Assembly (NCBI GenBank): GCA_963732355.1
Contig: CAVSZD010000010.1
Location: 124,001 to 188,000 of the forward strand
Reading direction: 5' to 3'
Source of the DNA: JADKAV01 sp963732355
GTDB taxonomy: Bacteria; Actinomycetota; Actinomycetes; S36-B12; UBA10799
Length of the DNA: 64,000 bases
The notes beneath the pieces are model-generated. The model saw nothing but the letters and a program-made list of their open reading frames with translations. It did not search any database and was not told where the DNA came from. Shown here in pieces: positions 1 through 7,285 of the stretch. The position numbers and the translations under genes were made by a program. Numbering within the stretch: position 1 is the stretch's first letter; each line of letters starts with the position of its first letter.

Positions 1-538
1 CCCGCAGGTCTCCGCCCATGTTCGCCAGCGTGTCGTAGCCGGTGGAGGTGTGGGCTATTGCGGCAAGCCGGTCGGCCAGCCAGGCTTTCGCAACGGCTCC
101 GAGGTCCAACGCGGAACCGGCGGGGATTCTGACCTCAGCCTGGCTACGTCCCGGCCGGATCTCGATGTCGGCCCAGTCATGAGTTGTTCGTCCTGCCGGG
201 ATGCCCGAATCTTGTCCGGCCCACTTGTCGTACCCGGCCGAAACCAGTTCGCTTCCCAGCAGCGGGCTCACGAGGCCGTCCGTCGCGCCAGCAGCCGTCA
301 GGCTGGCCGTGAGGACGGTGACGAAGTCCCAGGAAGCCGGCGTCCAAGTGCCAGCACCACGGTTGATGATCGCGAGTTGGGAGTCGGTGCGAAACCGGCT
401 CGCCAGTGCGTCGAGATTGTTGACCTCGTCGCGCAGCAAATCGTGCAGCCATCTGTGCAGCGACGGTGTCCGCGCGGCTCTCACTGAAAGGCGCAGGTGG
501 GTTTTCCAGGTCGAGTAAAGGACGCTCGTCTCGCTCAT
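1..538 (-). CDS. apbE: FAD:protein FMN transferase (ApbE family), C-terminus off the window
   Basis: The minus-strand frame opens at an ATG at 538 and runs off the left edge, giving about 179 residues. Two family blocks are visible: LASRFRTDSQLAIIN near residue 45, matching the ApbE substrate/FAD region (FSRFRPDSELSRLN type), and DLGAVAKAWLADRL followed by NMGGDLR at the window edge, matching the Mg/FAD-binding DLGGIAKGYAAD...NAGGD segment. ApbE proteins attach FMN covalently to a Thr of exported flavoproteins such as FMN-binding-domain reductases. No signal peptide or lipobox is seen at this start, which is unusual for Gram-negative ApbE but common in actinobacterial forms. A better start further upstream is possible because the Shine-Dalgarno sequence is weak. 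Confidence 0.8.
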   Translation of the reverse strand, partial: MSETSVLYSTWKTHLRLSVRAARTPSLHRWLHDLLRDEVNNLDALASRFRTDSQLAIINRGAGTWTPASWDFVTVLTASLTAAGATDGLVSPLLGSELVSAGYDKWAGQDSGIPAGRTTHDWADIEIRPGRSQAEVRIPAGSALDLGAVAKAWLADRLAAIAHTSTGYDTLANMGGDLR

Positions 539-606
539 GGTTCCAGCGTGACGGGTTGCCGCTGCAACTGGGTGCCACGTGCACGTCAAGAGCACGCGGA
601 GTCGGT

Positions 607-625
607 TTGACGTTGACTTGACGTT
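607..625. promoter_or_regulatory. Direct repeat TTGACGTT x2 in the divergent apbE/686 intergenic region
   Basis: TTGACGTT occurs at 607-614 and again at 618-625, an 11-bp centre-to-centre spacing (one helical turn). It lies between the apbE start (538) and the small membrane protein gene (686). It could be an operator half-site pair or a -35 region; there is no further support. Confidence 0.25.
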
Positions 626-685
626 CTCTTGGGTGCCGCCGGTGCCGGCCTTGCACGAGACTGATGGAAGAGGAAGGGGACTTCA

Positions 686-1015
686 ATGCGTGCGACTGTG
701 GCCTGGCTGGCTGTGACGGCGGTAAGCGTCATGATGGGGGTGGTGCTGTATTCCACAAGCCTCGGGGGTTCAACCATGGACTACCGCGAGGCGGTCGTCT
801 CGCCGCGTCCGGTGCCGACGATCGTGAAGACGCGCACGAAGACCAAGATCATCCGAAAGCCGGCCAAGACCAAGATCGTTTACGTTCCGCAGGCCGTCCC
901 GGCGCCTGTGAGCCAGCCCGCGGCGGCACCGGAGTCCACCGCCGCAGAAGAAGTCGTCGCCCTCATCCGAAGACAAGGGCGACGACGACTGAGGTCCGGT
1001 TCAGGAGCGACGTGA
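686..1015 (+). CDS. Small membrane-anchored protein with a basic Lys/Thr tract; probable frame break near the C-terminus
   Basis: The gene encodes one N-terminal hydrophobic segment (about residues 4-24) followed by a Thr/Lys-rich stretch (IVKTRTKTKIIRKPAKTKIV) and a Pro/Ala tail. Function is unknown. The open frame ends at 1015 with an atypical Arg-rich tail (CGA/AGA codons) that overlaps the convergent gene at 1001. Shifting by +1 near 930-940 gives a tail PPPQKKSSPSSEDKGDDD ending at a TGA at 990-992, with normal codons and no overlap. I therefore think the true C-terminus is in the other frame and one base is surplus in this sequence. It is divergent from apbE and might encode a partner, but no flavin-binding motif is visible. 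Confidence 0.5.
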   Translation: MRATVAWLAVTAVSVMMGVVLYSTSLGGSTMDYREAVVSPRPVPTIVKTRTKTKIIRKPAKTKIVYVPQAVPAPVSQPAAAPESTAAEEVVALIRRQGRRRLRSGSGAT

Positions 1016-1294
1016 GCGGTTCTTCTTCTTGACCTTCTTCTTCACCGGTGTGAATTTGGGCGCCGCGCTGATCGACGCTGACGCGGCGACCCGGCCGCTG
1101 CGGTAGACCACCACTGCGCTCTTGAGTGCAGCGCGACTCGGTTGCGCGGTTTGTACCTGTGCGAGGGCGACTGTTGCACGACCGGCGGCCGGTGCCGCCT
1201 GGGCGGGCGCGGTTGTGGCCACGAGGCCGAAGCCGGTGAGGGCGGTGACCGACGCGGCGAGTGTCTTGGCTTTTCTGCTGTGCGCTGTGTTCAT
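1001..1294 (-). CDS. Small secreted basic protein, function unknown
   Basis: The start is taken at the ATG 1292-1294, which gives a clean Sec signal peptide (positively charged MNTAHSRKAK, hydrophobic core, AQAA cleavage region) ahead of a roughly 70-residue mature chain. An earlier in-frame start would add a non-hydrophobic extension. The C-terminus is strikingly basic (PVKKKVKKKNRSRRS). No domain is recognised. Polybasic tails of this kind are frequent on small exported actinobacterial proteins, but no role can be assigned. It is convergent with the 686 gene. Confidence 0.55.
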   Translation of the reverse strand: MNTAHSRKAKTLAASVTALTGFGLVATTAPAQAAPAAGRATVALAQVQTAQPSRAALKSAVVVYRSGRVAASASISAAPKFTPVKKKVKKKNRSRRS

Positions 1295-1377
1295 ACTGAC
1301 GACGGTGCCCTGAACCCGTGTAAGCGCGCACCCACGCAAGCGTCAAGGAATGGCTAAGCCGGCTTAGGCTCCCCTAA

Positions 1378-1686
1378 GCGCAGAAGCGGGAATATCTGGC
1401 CATTCACAACAACGGATGGACACGCTCGGCAACAAGACCAACCTTTGCGGCGGTTTGGATGGACAAGGACCCGATGCCCTCGACGTCCACCGCGATTCTG
1501 CTGCGGGGTACGGAGATCACCGACCTCGTGGCCCAATTGCGCGACAGCACCGAGGAGTGACACGGGGTCGGTAACCTGCGTGACGCCGTCAAAGAATTGA
1601 GCGAATTGGCGCAGCTCACCTCGGAGTTGGGGTGGCGAGTCGAAAGGGCCGTCGTCGGTGATGATCTGCCTGAACCTTGCCCCTGA
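1378..1686 (+). pseudogene. Possible decayed short gene, frame open across one stop
   Basis: One plus-strand frame has coding character from about 1378 to 1560 (…TFAAVWMDKDPMP…, then RGTEITDLVAQLRDSTEE before a TGA) and continues in the same frame to a second TGA at 1684-1686 (NLRDAVKELSELAQLTSELG and WRVERAVVGDDLPEP). The second part has no ATG or GTG start. The pattern is consistent with a short gene interrupted by a nonsense change, or with two tiny ORFs. No family is recognised, and the codon usage is weaker than in neighbouring genes. Confidence 0.25.
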
Positions 1687-1778
1687 GAGGGCTCCGTGGC
1701 ACAGTCCCCCACCAGAGCCGCAGCATCCAGACCGCGTTCGACCGCGGTCGCAAGCGAATGAATTGAGCAGCAGCCTCT

Positions 1779-1903
1779 GAGTTGTCGGTTTCCAGCTTTG
1801 CCTGGCGGCGGGGGGTTGGACCGGGAGGCGGTGCTGTTTTTCGACAACTGAGTTGCCGGTTTCCAGCTTTGCCTGGCGGCGGGGGGTTGGACCGGGAGGC
1901 GGG
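1779..1903. repeat. 71-bp-period tandem repeat containing a palindromic GGCAACT core
   Basis: A block of about 53 bp beginning GAGTTGYCGGTTTCCAGC and ending in a G-rich GGACCGGGAGGCGG segment occurs at 1779-1831 and again at 1850-1903. The spacer holds TTTTTCGACAACT, which completes the palindrome GACAACTGAGTTGCC at 1843-1857. The same core recurs at 24704-24718 and 48451-48465. It lies downstream of the CPBP gene. Confidence 0.7.
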
Positions 1904-1941
1904 GGCCCTGGCCTGGCGGCGGGGGGCCGGCGGCGGGGGCC

Positions 1942-2715
1942 TTACCCCGGCAGCCAGCTCACCTTTCCGGCAAGCGCGGCGTACCCGACGAACGCCACAG
2001 TGTCGATCACCGCGTGCGCCACGATCATCGGCATTACCCGGCCCCACCGTTTGAACAGCCACCCGAACAGCAGTCCCATCGCCACGTTTCCGACGAAACC
2101 GCCGAATCCCTGGTACAGGTGGTAGGACCCGCGAACCAGCGCGCTGGTGGTAATGGCTGCGGTCCAACCCCACTGCAATTGCCGCAGCCGATGGATCACA
2201 AAACCGAGCACGACGACTTCCTCAACGACGGCGTTCTCAAGTGCTCCGAGCACAAGCACCGGGGTGCGCCACCAGACGTCCGGCAGTCCTTGGGCGGCGA
2301 CCGTGAGGTTGATACCCGATCGGTAGGCGATCAGATACCAGGCCAGGCCGGTGAAGCCGACGAGGGCGGCAAGCCCGAGCCCGCGCAACGAGTCGCGGCC
2401 AGGCTCTGAGCGGTCCACGCCGAGGACCGCCAGACTCTCCCCGCTGCGGCGCAACAGGTACGCGACCAGCCCGACGATGACCAGCGCGAAACCGATCCGC
2501 AGCAGTTGCAGGGTGAGGTCCAACCCGGGCCGTGCTGACTGAGAGGCATTCAGCGTGGTCGTCTGTTGTGCCAGAGGCACGCCGCTGGTCAAGTCGGCCA
2601 GCAGGTTCACGATCGCGTACACCCCGGAGCGACCCAGGGACAAGCCGAGCACCAACAGGATTTCGGCGATCAGGTAGGAACGTGGGAGCTTCGGCGTCTC
2701 GGCTCCACCCAACAT
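1942..2715 (-). CDS. CPBP-family intramembrane metalloprotease (Abi/CAAX-like)
   Basis: The 257-residue polytopic protein has about seven hydrophobic segments. CPBP (PF02517) motifs are visible: ENAVVEEVVVLGFVIHRL (the paired-Glu motif, normally EExxxRG, here lacking the usual FRG), RGSYHLYQGFGGF (central Arg/His motif) and HAVIDTVAF (distal His/Asp). The glutamates and histidines that coordinate the catalytic metal are present. Family members process prenylated proteins or small peptides, including self-immunity to peptide toxins; the substrate here is unknown. It lies 18 nt downstream of, and on the same strand as, the zinc-peptidase lipoprotein gene, so the two are probably cotranscribed. 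No strong Shine-Dalgarno sequence precedes the ATG. Confidence 0.8.
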   Translation of the reverse strand: MLGGAETPKLPRSYLIAEILLVLGLSLGRSGVYAIVNLLADLTSGVPLAQQTTTLNASQSARPGLDLTLQLLRIGFALVIVGLVAYLLRRSGESLAVLGVDRSEPGRDSLRGLGLAALVGFTGLAWYLIAYRSGINLTVAAQGLPDVWWRTPVLVLGALENAVVEEVVVLGFVIHRLRQLQWGWTAAITTSALVRGSYHLYQGFGGFVGNVAMGLLFGWLFKRWGRVMPMIVAHAVIDTVAFVGYAALAGKVSWLPG

Positions 2716-2733
2716 GGGCGTCAGGTTAGCGCC

Positions 2734-3561
2734 CTACCCGGAGAAGCCCGGTGCGTACAGGTCATAACAGCCGAGCGCCCCGCCATCGACGCCGTCGGCG
2801 AAGGCCGTCAGCCGCTCCTCGGCGTTGCCGTGCGCATCCGGAGCGTTCCAGGGCACGCCTTCGGGGTCGGCTACCGACACAACTGCATCGGCGGCCTGGT
2901 TAGCCGCATCCTTACCGAGCAGGCCCTGGAAGTCCGCCCACGCGGCCCAAGCCCCGGCGAAGCAGTCAGCCTGCAGCTCGGATTCGATGGTCAAGGGGAA
3001 CTGCTCGGACAGCCCGAGTCGGGCTTGGGCCCCGTGGCCGAACTCGTGGGCAAGGATCACCGCGTTGGCCATGTCGCCGAACTCCTCGTAGTACGGCAGC
3101 ATCAGCCCCGGTTCATCCCAGGCGATGTAGTCGCCGTCGGACTGAGAGCAGTAGACGGCGTTCTGGGCGCCTACTTCCTGACCGCCGCATGTGGGCCCGG
3201 CGTCCTCCGGCGGGTAGTAGGCGATGAAGTCGCCGGGCTCGATCCACTCGAGGCCGAAGTCGTTGGCCATCGTCTCGATCCAGTACTCGTTGATCGCACC
3301 GAGGGCGAGGTTCATCGACTCGTCGTACGCCGCGAAGTCGATCCCGCCGTCGTCGCCGGTCACCCCCTGCAGTGAGAAGGACTGGCCGGCCGGTGCTTGC
3401 GTGGGAACCGCTCCGGTGCGCTCGCCACCCTCGGGTACTACGTAGGACTCGGAAGGAGTCGGTGTCGGCGACGGAGGCGTGACCGTTGTCTGCGAACCGC
3501 ACCCAGCCAGCACGGTGGCAGCGGTAAGAACAAGAACCAGGGAGAGGCGGTGACGGCGCAT
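2734..3561 (-). CDS. Zinc-peptidase lipoprotein (YpfJ-like neutral zinc metallopeptidase)
   Basis: The N-terminus is a lipoprotein signal with lipobox VLAGC (Cys 21), followed by a Pro/Thr/Ser linker. The rest resembles the putative neutral zinc metallopeptidase family (PF04228): HEFGH zinc motif in VILAHEFGHGAQ, and downstream ESELQADCFAGAW supplying the third ligand Glu/Asp typical of the family. Cysteines in PTCGGQEVG and VYCSQSDG could form a disulfide. The protein is probably anchored on the outer face of the membrane. It is the first gene of a two-gene set with the CPBP protease. Confidence 0.8.
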   Translation of the reverse strand: MRRHRLSLVLVLTAATVLAGCGSQTTVTPPSPTPTPSESYVVPEGGERTGAVPTQAPAGQSFSLQGVTGDDGGIDFAAYDESMNLALGAINEYWIETMANDFGLEWIEPGDFIAYYPPEDAGPTCGGQEVGAQNAVYCSQSDGDYIAWDEPGLMLPYYEEFGDMANAVILAHEFGHGAQARLGLSEQFPLTIESELQADCFAGAWAAWADFQGLLGKDAANQAADAVVSVADPEGVPWNAPDAHGNAEERLTAFADGVDGGALGCYDLYAPGFSG

Positions 3562-3610
3562 CCCCTGAAGGTAGCCCGGATCGCGTGTGGAAGATCGCTC
3601 GGGGGGATTG

Positions 3611-3686
<76 letters not shown>

Positions 3687-3899
3687 ATCGTTCTTGAGAA
3701 TACCGGCCCCACCTCGGGCGTGGAAACACGGGGGCTTGCCCGATACTGGCCGGACCGCATATCGGCCATTCGAATGAGCCCCGCGCACCCCAGATTGCAG
3801 TTGCGCAACGGAGGTGGTTTGTCTGGCACTTTTGATGTGTGAAGTTTGACCGTTCTGGTTAGTGTTGTCCCACCTGGAAGCAAACCGAAAGGGATCCAT

Positions 3900-4472
3900 A
3901 TGATCGTCCGTCGTATCACCGCTGGCGCCGCTGGCCTGGCACTGGTTGGAACCGCATTCGCAGCGGCCCCGGCCATGGCCAAGCAGAAGTCCGACACCAC
4001 CGTCCTGAAGCTGGATGCTGGCCTTGTGGCTGCACTGAGCGCCGGTGGCGTTGCCCCGTCCGCGGTGAAGCCGGCCAAGCTGAAGGGGACCTCGATCACC
4101 TTCAAGGCCAAGCTCAAGGGCAAGACCATCACCCACAAGGGTGGCCTCAAGCTCACCTCGACTGGCGGCTTTGTCAGCCTGGAGAACATTGCCATCAACG
4201 TCAAGAGCGGCAAGGCCACTGCTGACGTCGGCAACCCGGTGACCCCGGACCCGCTGCAGATCAAGAACATCCTGGTGTTCAAGGGTGGCAAGAACAAGAT
4301 CAGCAAGAAGGGCACCTGGACCAACGCCTCTGTCTCGTTGGCCAAGCAGGTCGACGCGCTCGGCGCCAAGCAGGACCCGGCTTCGCTGCTGGCTACCGTC
4401 CTCGGACTGCCCGCCGGCTCGATCCCGACCGGTGTGACCCTGGGCAAGGCCAGCGTCATCGTCAAGAAGTAG
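3900..4472 (+). CDS. Secreted 190-residue protein, paralogue A of a tandem pair
   Basis: The start is the ATG at 3900 (RBS CCGAAAGG), giving a Sec signal peptide ending AMAKQ. The mature domain of about 165 residues is beta-rich and Lys-rich, with the blocks GGFVSLENIAINVKSGKA, VGNPVTPDPLQIKNIL and VDALGAKQDPASLLATVLGL. It is similar over its full length to the gene at 4681. The Gly-rich strand pattern (KGGLKLTSTGGFVSL…GKATADV) faintly recalls HtaA-type haem-binding domains (PF04213), but I see no diagnostic residue, so function is open. It is monocistronic, with a hairpin terminator directly after it. A -10-like TTAGTGTTG near 3859 resembles CTACTGTTG upstream of the paralogue. Confidence 0.75.
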   Translation: MIVRRITAGAAGLALVGTAFAAAPAMAKQKSDTTVLKLDAGLVAALSAGGVAPSAVKPAKLKGTSITFKAKLKGKTITHKGGLKLTSTGGFVSLENIAINVKSGKATADVGNPVTPDPLQIKNILVFKGGKNKISKKGTWTNASVSLAKQVDALGAKQDPASLLATVLGLPAGSIPTGVTLGKASVIVKK

Positions 4473-4487
4473 TCCTTCAGGACTCCC

Positions 4488-4525
4488 AGCAGGGGGGCGA
4501 TCGGGTGACCGGTTGCCCCCCTGTT
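4488..4525 (+). terminator. Rho-independent-like hairpin after paralogue A
   Basis: The arms AGCAGGGGGGCGA (4488-4500) and TTGCCCCCCTGTT (4513-4525) pair over 13 bp with two G-U wobbles around a 12-nt loop. There is a short T-containing tail (GTATG) but no U-run, as is usual in actinobacteria. Confidence 0.7.
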
Positions 4526-4680
4526 GTATGCCCGGCGGCGCATCACTCCACCGTTCGGCGGGGGCCAGGTTTCATTTGTGCAACAGGCAAGTAATTCCAA
4601 ACCACGGACCCTCGCCGGGCGGCCGTTAGGTCGCTACTGTTGCCGAACAGCCACAAAAACCCCCCCGAAAGGTTCCACAC

Positions 4681-5253
4681 ATGATCGTTCGTCGTATTGC
4701 GGCCGGCACCGCCGCTGCAGCACTGCTCGCAACCGGCTTCATGGCCGGTCCCGCGTCTGCCAAGAGCAAGGGTCAGACAGACCTCAAGCTCGACAAGGGC
4801 CTGGTGAACGCACTCGGGGCGGCCAGCGTGGGTGTCTCGGCCAACAAGGGCGCCAAGCTCAGCCAGCAGGGTGTCGTCAGCTTCCCCGTGACCAGCGTCA
4901 AGGGCAACGTCATCAACCACAAGGGTGCCTTCAAGCTCACCGCATCCACCGGTTTCGTCTCTCTGGAGAAGATCGCCATCAACTACAAGACGGGCAAGGC
5001 CACGGCCTCTGTCGGCAACCCGGTGACCCCGGACCCGCTGGTGATCAAGAACATCCTGGTCATCAAGGGCGGCAAGAACAAGATCAAGAAGGAAGGCACG
5101 TGGAAGAACGCCACCGCGAGCCTGGCCAAGAGCGTTGACGCCCTCGGCGCCAAGCAGGACCCCGCCAGCCTGATGGCTACCGTCCTGGGACTGCCCGAAG
5201 GTTCGATCCCGACCGGTCAGGTCCTGGGCAAGATCAACATCAAGCTCAAGTAG
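4681..5253 (+). CDS. Secreted 190-residue protein, paralogue B of a tandem pair
   Basis: It has the same length and layout as the 3900 gene: the N-terminus MIVRRIAAG, a signal peptide ending SASAKS/PASAKS-like, the blocks STGFVSLEKIAINYKTGKA and VGNPVTPDPLVIKNIL, and VDALGAKQDPASLMATVLGL at the C-terminus. The RBS CCGAAAGG is identical to that of paralogue A. The pair is clearly a tandem duplication; the N-terminal third has diverged most. No domain function is recognised. An independent promoter (CTACTGTTG near 4635) and a private terminator suggest separate transcription units. Confidence 0.75.
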   Translation: MIVRRIAAGTAAAALLATGFMAGPASAKSKGQTDLKLDKGLVNALGAASVGVSANKGAKLSQQGVVSFPVTSVKGNVINHKGAFKLTASTGFVSLEKIAINYKTGKATASVGNPVTPDPLVIKNILVIKGGKNKIKKEGTWKNATASLAKSVDALGAKQDPASLMATVLGLPEGSIPTGQVLGKINIKLK

Positions 5254-5267
5254 GCCGCACGTCCTAA

Positions 5268-5307
5268 CGAAGGGGAGTGGTCGGGACAGCCCGATCGCTC
5301 CCCTTCG
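5268..5307 (+). terminator. Strong hairpin terminator after paralogue B
   Basis: CGAAGGGGAGTGGTCGGG (5268-5285) pairs with CCCGATCGCTCCCCTTCG (5290-5307) around a 4-nt loop, with only a short mismatch in the middle. Confidence 0.75.
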
Positions 5308-5328
5308 CTTTGACTAGAATCGCAAGTC

Positions 5329-5402
5329 GGGGCGATAGCTCAATCGGTTAGAGCGCCGGACTCATAATCCGTTGGTTCCGGGTTCAAGCCCCGGTCGCCC
5401 CA
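5329..5402 (+). tRNA. tRNA-Met (CAT), elongator type (or Ile2)
   Basis: Acceptor arms GGGGCGA/TCGCCCC, D-arm AGCTCAATCGGTTAGAGC, anticodon loop CTCATAA (anticodon CAT), T-arm GGTTCAAGCC. CCA is not encoded. The first acceptor pair is matched, so it is not an initiator. Lysidine-modified Ile2 also carries CAT and cannot be excluded by eye. Confidence 0.9.
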
Positions 5403-5410
5403 CACAGGTC

Positions 5411-6484
5411 TCATTGCCTACCGCGCACACCAAGCCAAGGGTCGTAGTCGTCGGCCAGGTTCATCCATGCCCGTGGTCCTGCAGACATCTCTTGTGCCGT
5501 GAGCAGGCTGGAATCGAAAGCTTCTACGACCTGCTGGCGAACCGCCGTGTCTGTACCGGTGAAGGCCAGGTGGGTCTGGGGGAGTCGATCTCCCCAGTCC
5601 CCGATAGCGCCGATGGAGAGTTGGCCCCCGACACCTTCCCACACGCATGCGGTGAATGGGCGAGTGGCCAGCCAGAAGTGACCGCGGTTGAACGTTCCGC
5701 CCAAGGCGAGTGAGGCCATGTGCTCCCTGAGTCGTTGTGGATGAAAGGGCCGATCGTTGGTCAGGTGTAACGACCACACATCGCCTGCGCCTTGGCGCAC
5801 CCCGGGCACGATGCACAGGGGGTCGATGCGCTGCATGCCAGTGGCGACGTGATGGTCGTGCGCCAGCAATGTCCAAAGATCGACACCGGTGAAACCGTCG
5901 ATACGGTGGGAGTCGGCGGCACGGACATGATCGAGCAGTTCCGAGCCGACTCCAGTCGGCTGGCTGCGCACGTCAAGCACGAAGTCCGCGTGACCCAGTT
6001 GTGTGGCCAGTGCCTGCCCGACCGCCCGGCCGTCGTCGGGTGTCAGATGCAAGCCACGCTCGTCGAGCAAGTCGTCCCCCAGGAGATCCTCGGGGACGTC
6101 GGTGCTGTCGCACGCTGCAAGCACCGCTGCGAGACGTAGATCGTCCTGCTCGACCATCACCCGCGCTGTGGCATGGGAGGGCGCTGCGATCGGGTTGGCG
6201 ACGATCAGACTGGTTGCGTCCAGCCGGCCCACGGCCTGCACGCCGGCTGCACCGATGTCCTCATTCGTTCCACACGTAACGCAGGTGTGGTCGAGATCGA
6301 CGACGACGTCCTCGTCCACTCCGCTGGCAGTCATCGTCACTCGGCGAGCCCGCCCTGGTTCATCTGCCAGCAGGTCGTAACGCAGACCCACGGCGTCGGG
6401 GATGTCGCTCAGCAGACACATAAGCGCTGTGTCGCGCACGATCGGGTCGATGCTGGCGAGCAGGAGTGTAGGGATTCGGTGCAC
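5411..6484 (-). CDS. Zur-controlled COG0523/CobW-like protein without Walker A (Mrf-like)
   Basis: The start is the GTG at 6484 with RBS AGAGGTAG. The 357-residue chain aligns by pattern with actinobacterial CobW-domain proteins: CVTCGTNED near residue 70 (equivalent to the CxCC metal motif), an HVRAADSHRIDGF linker and a CobW C-terminal domain (FNRGHFWLATRP, VWEGVGGQLSIGAIGDWG, HLAFTG). The N-terminus, LLLASIDPIVRDTALM, lacks the GxxGxGKTT P-loop of canonical GTPase members. This architecture matches mycobacterial Mrf, which is induced by zinc starvation and acts in ribosome hibernation with alternative ribosomal proteins. A Zur-box palindrome directly upstream supports zinc-responsive expression. 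Whether it binds metal or the ribosome here is inference. Confidence 0.8.
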   Translation of the reverse strand: MHRIPTLLLASIDPIVRDTALMCLLSDIPDAVGLRYDLLADEPGRARRVTMTASGVDEDVVVDLDHTCVTCGTNEDIGAAGVQAVGRLDATSLIVANPIAAPSHATARVMVEQDDLRLAAVLAACDSTDVPEDLLGDDLLDERGLHLTPDDGRAVGQALATQLGHADFVLDVRSQPTGVGSELLDHVRAADSHRIDGFTGVDLWTLLAHDHHVATGMQRIDPLCIVPGVRQGAGDVWSLHLTNDRPFHPQRLREHMASLALGGTFNRGHFWLATRPFTACVWEGVGGQLSIGAIGDWGDRLPQTHLAFTGTDTAVRQQVVEAFDSSLLTAQEMSAGPRAWMNLADDYDPWLGVRGRQ

Positions 6485-6502
6485 GTTGCTACCTCTCGTT
6501 AA

Positions 6503-6517
6503 TGAAAATCATTTTCA
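6503..6517. promoter_or_regulatory. Zur box upstream of the COG0523 gene
   Basis: TGAAAATCATTTTCA is a perfect 7-1-7 palindrome, flanked as TAA…GTA, matching the actinobacterial Zur consensus (TGaaAATcATTTTCA). It ends 19 nt upstream of the GTG start of the COG0523 gene, as expected for repression by zinc-loaded Zur. An AT-only island here stands out in GC-rich DNA. Confidence 0.85.
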
Positions 6518-6537
6518 GTAGAGGCTAGCACCGCACA

Positions 6538-7044
6538 TCAAGCGGCCACCGCCTCCGGCGCACGTTCGGTCGACATCCGCCGATAGACCACCAGCAGAAC
6601 CACGGCCAATAGCGGGCCGATGATGTCGCTGGGGATCGCCCAAACGTTGTTGGTCGCGGTGTTGTCGTGGACCGTGTATTGCATGATGTGCCCGATTGCG
6701 TCACCCCAATAGCAGATCGCCAGCACAACGACCGCCGCGGTGAGCCAGCCGTCGCGACGCCACGCACAGCCGATGCCGAGAACACCGATCGCCACGTCCG
6801 CCCAGCCGACCTCCCACTGGAACATCGAGGGCGCGTACCCGATCCCCTCGGCGATCTGGGCCGAGTTGGGTCCCAGGTGCCCGAGGGCGGCCAGAAGTGC
6901 CCAAACACCGCCGAACACGAGCACCCACAGCAGAAGCAGCTCCACGATCCTTCGTGAAGTGCGGGCGTACTCGCTGCGGTCGACAGCGACGTGGATTCCC
7001 CAGCCGAGGAACGTAAGCACCCAGGGGGTGAGGAAGAAGACCAT
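6538..7044 (-). CDS. DUF6790-like four-helix membrane protein
   Basis: The 168-residue integral membrane protein has about five hydrophobic segments. The central motif IGYAPSMFQWEVGWADVAIG matches the DUF6790 signature (A..IGW..SPFQ.EVG.ANL..G), followed by a conserved distal AICYWGDAIGHIMQ. Biochemical function is not known for the family. It lies immediately upstream of the Zur box on the same strand, so it is in a separate transcription unit from the COG0523 gene. The C-terminus is cytosolic and Arg/Ala-rich. Confidence 0.65.
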   Translation of the reverse strand: MVFFLTPWVLTFLGWGIHVAVDRSEYARTSRRIVELLLLWVLVFGGVWALLAALGHLGPNSAQIAEGIGYAPSMFQWEVGWADVAIGVLGIGCAWRRDGWLTAAVVVLAICYWGDAIGHIMQYTVHDNTATNNVWAIPSDIIGPLLAVVLLVVYRRMSTERAPEAVAA

Positions 7045-7208
7045 GGCGCCGAAGGTAGCAGCGGTAAAGGCATCGGCGCCGTTTCGTCACTGACCGGTCG
7101 CTCTGCGTTATCGGTGTCCGCTGAGGGGGACAGCGGGGCTAACCGGGCCAAGCGTGTTCGAAAATCGGACGCCTTTTTGTGGGCTGTCCGAAATGCCCGT
7201 TATACCCC

Positions 7209-7237
7209 TTGACCCGTCATTTACCTGTCGCTAACTT
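7209..7237 (+). promoter_or_regulatory. Candidate sigma-A promoter of the CHAP gene
   Basis: TTGACC at 7209-7214 and TAACTT at 7232-7237 are separated by 17 nt. The predicted transcript start near 7244 leaves a leader of about 42 nt before the GTG at 7286. Confidence 0.5.
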
Positions 7238-7285
7238 CACGCGAAGCACTTGAAGCGGTACCTGTCGAGCGGAAGCGGACCCCCT

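Noticed and set aside
1404..2173. Long minus-strand open frames through the repeat region
   Set aside because: They read Pro/Arg-rich sequence generated by the GC-rich tandem repeats and lack family similarity.
7100..7205. Possible c-di-AMP (ydaO-type) riboswitch before the CHAP gene, from GACAGCGGGGCTAACC
   Set aside because: Only one block resembles the motif; the partner helices and conserved GGGACCC-type segments are not found, and a promoter at 7209 lies downstream of it.
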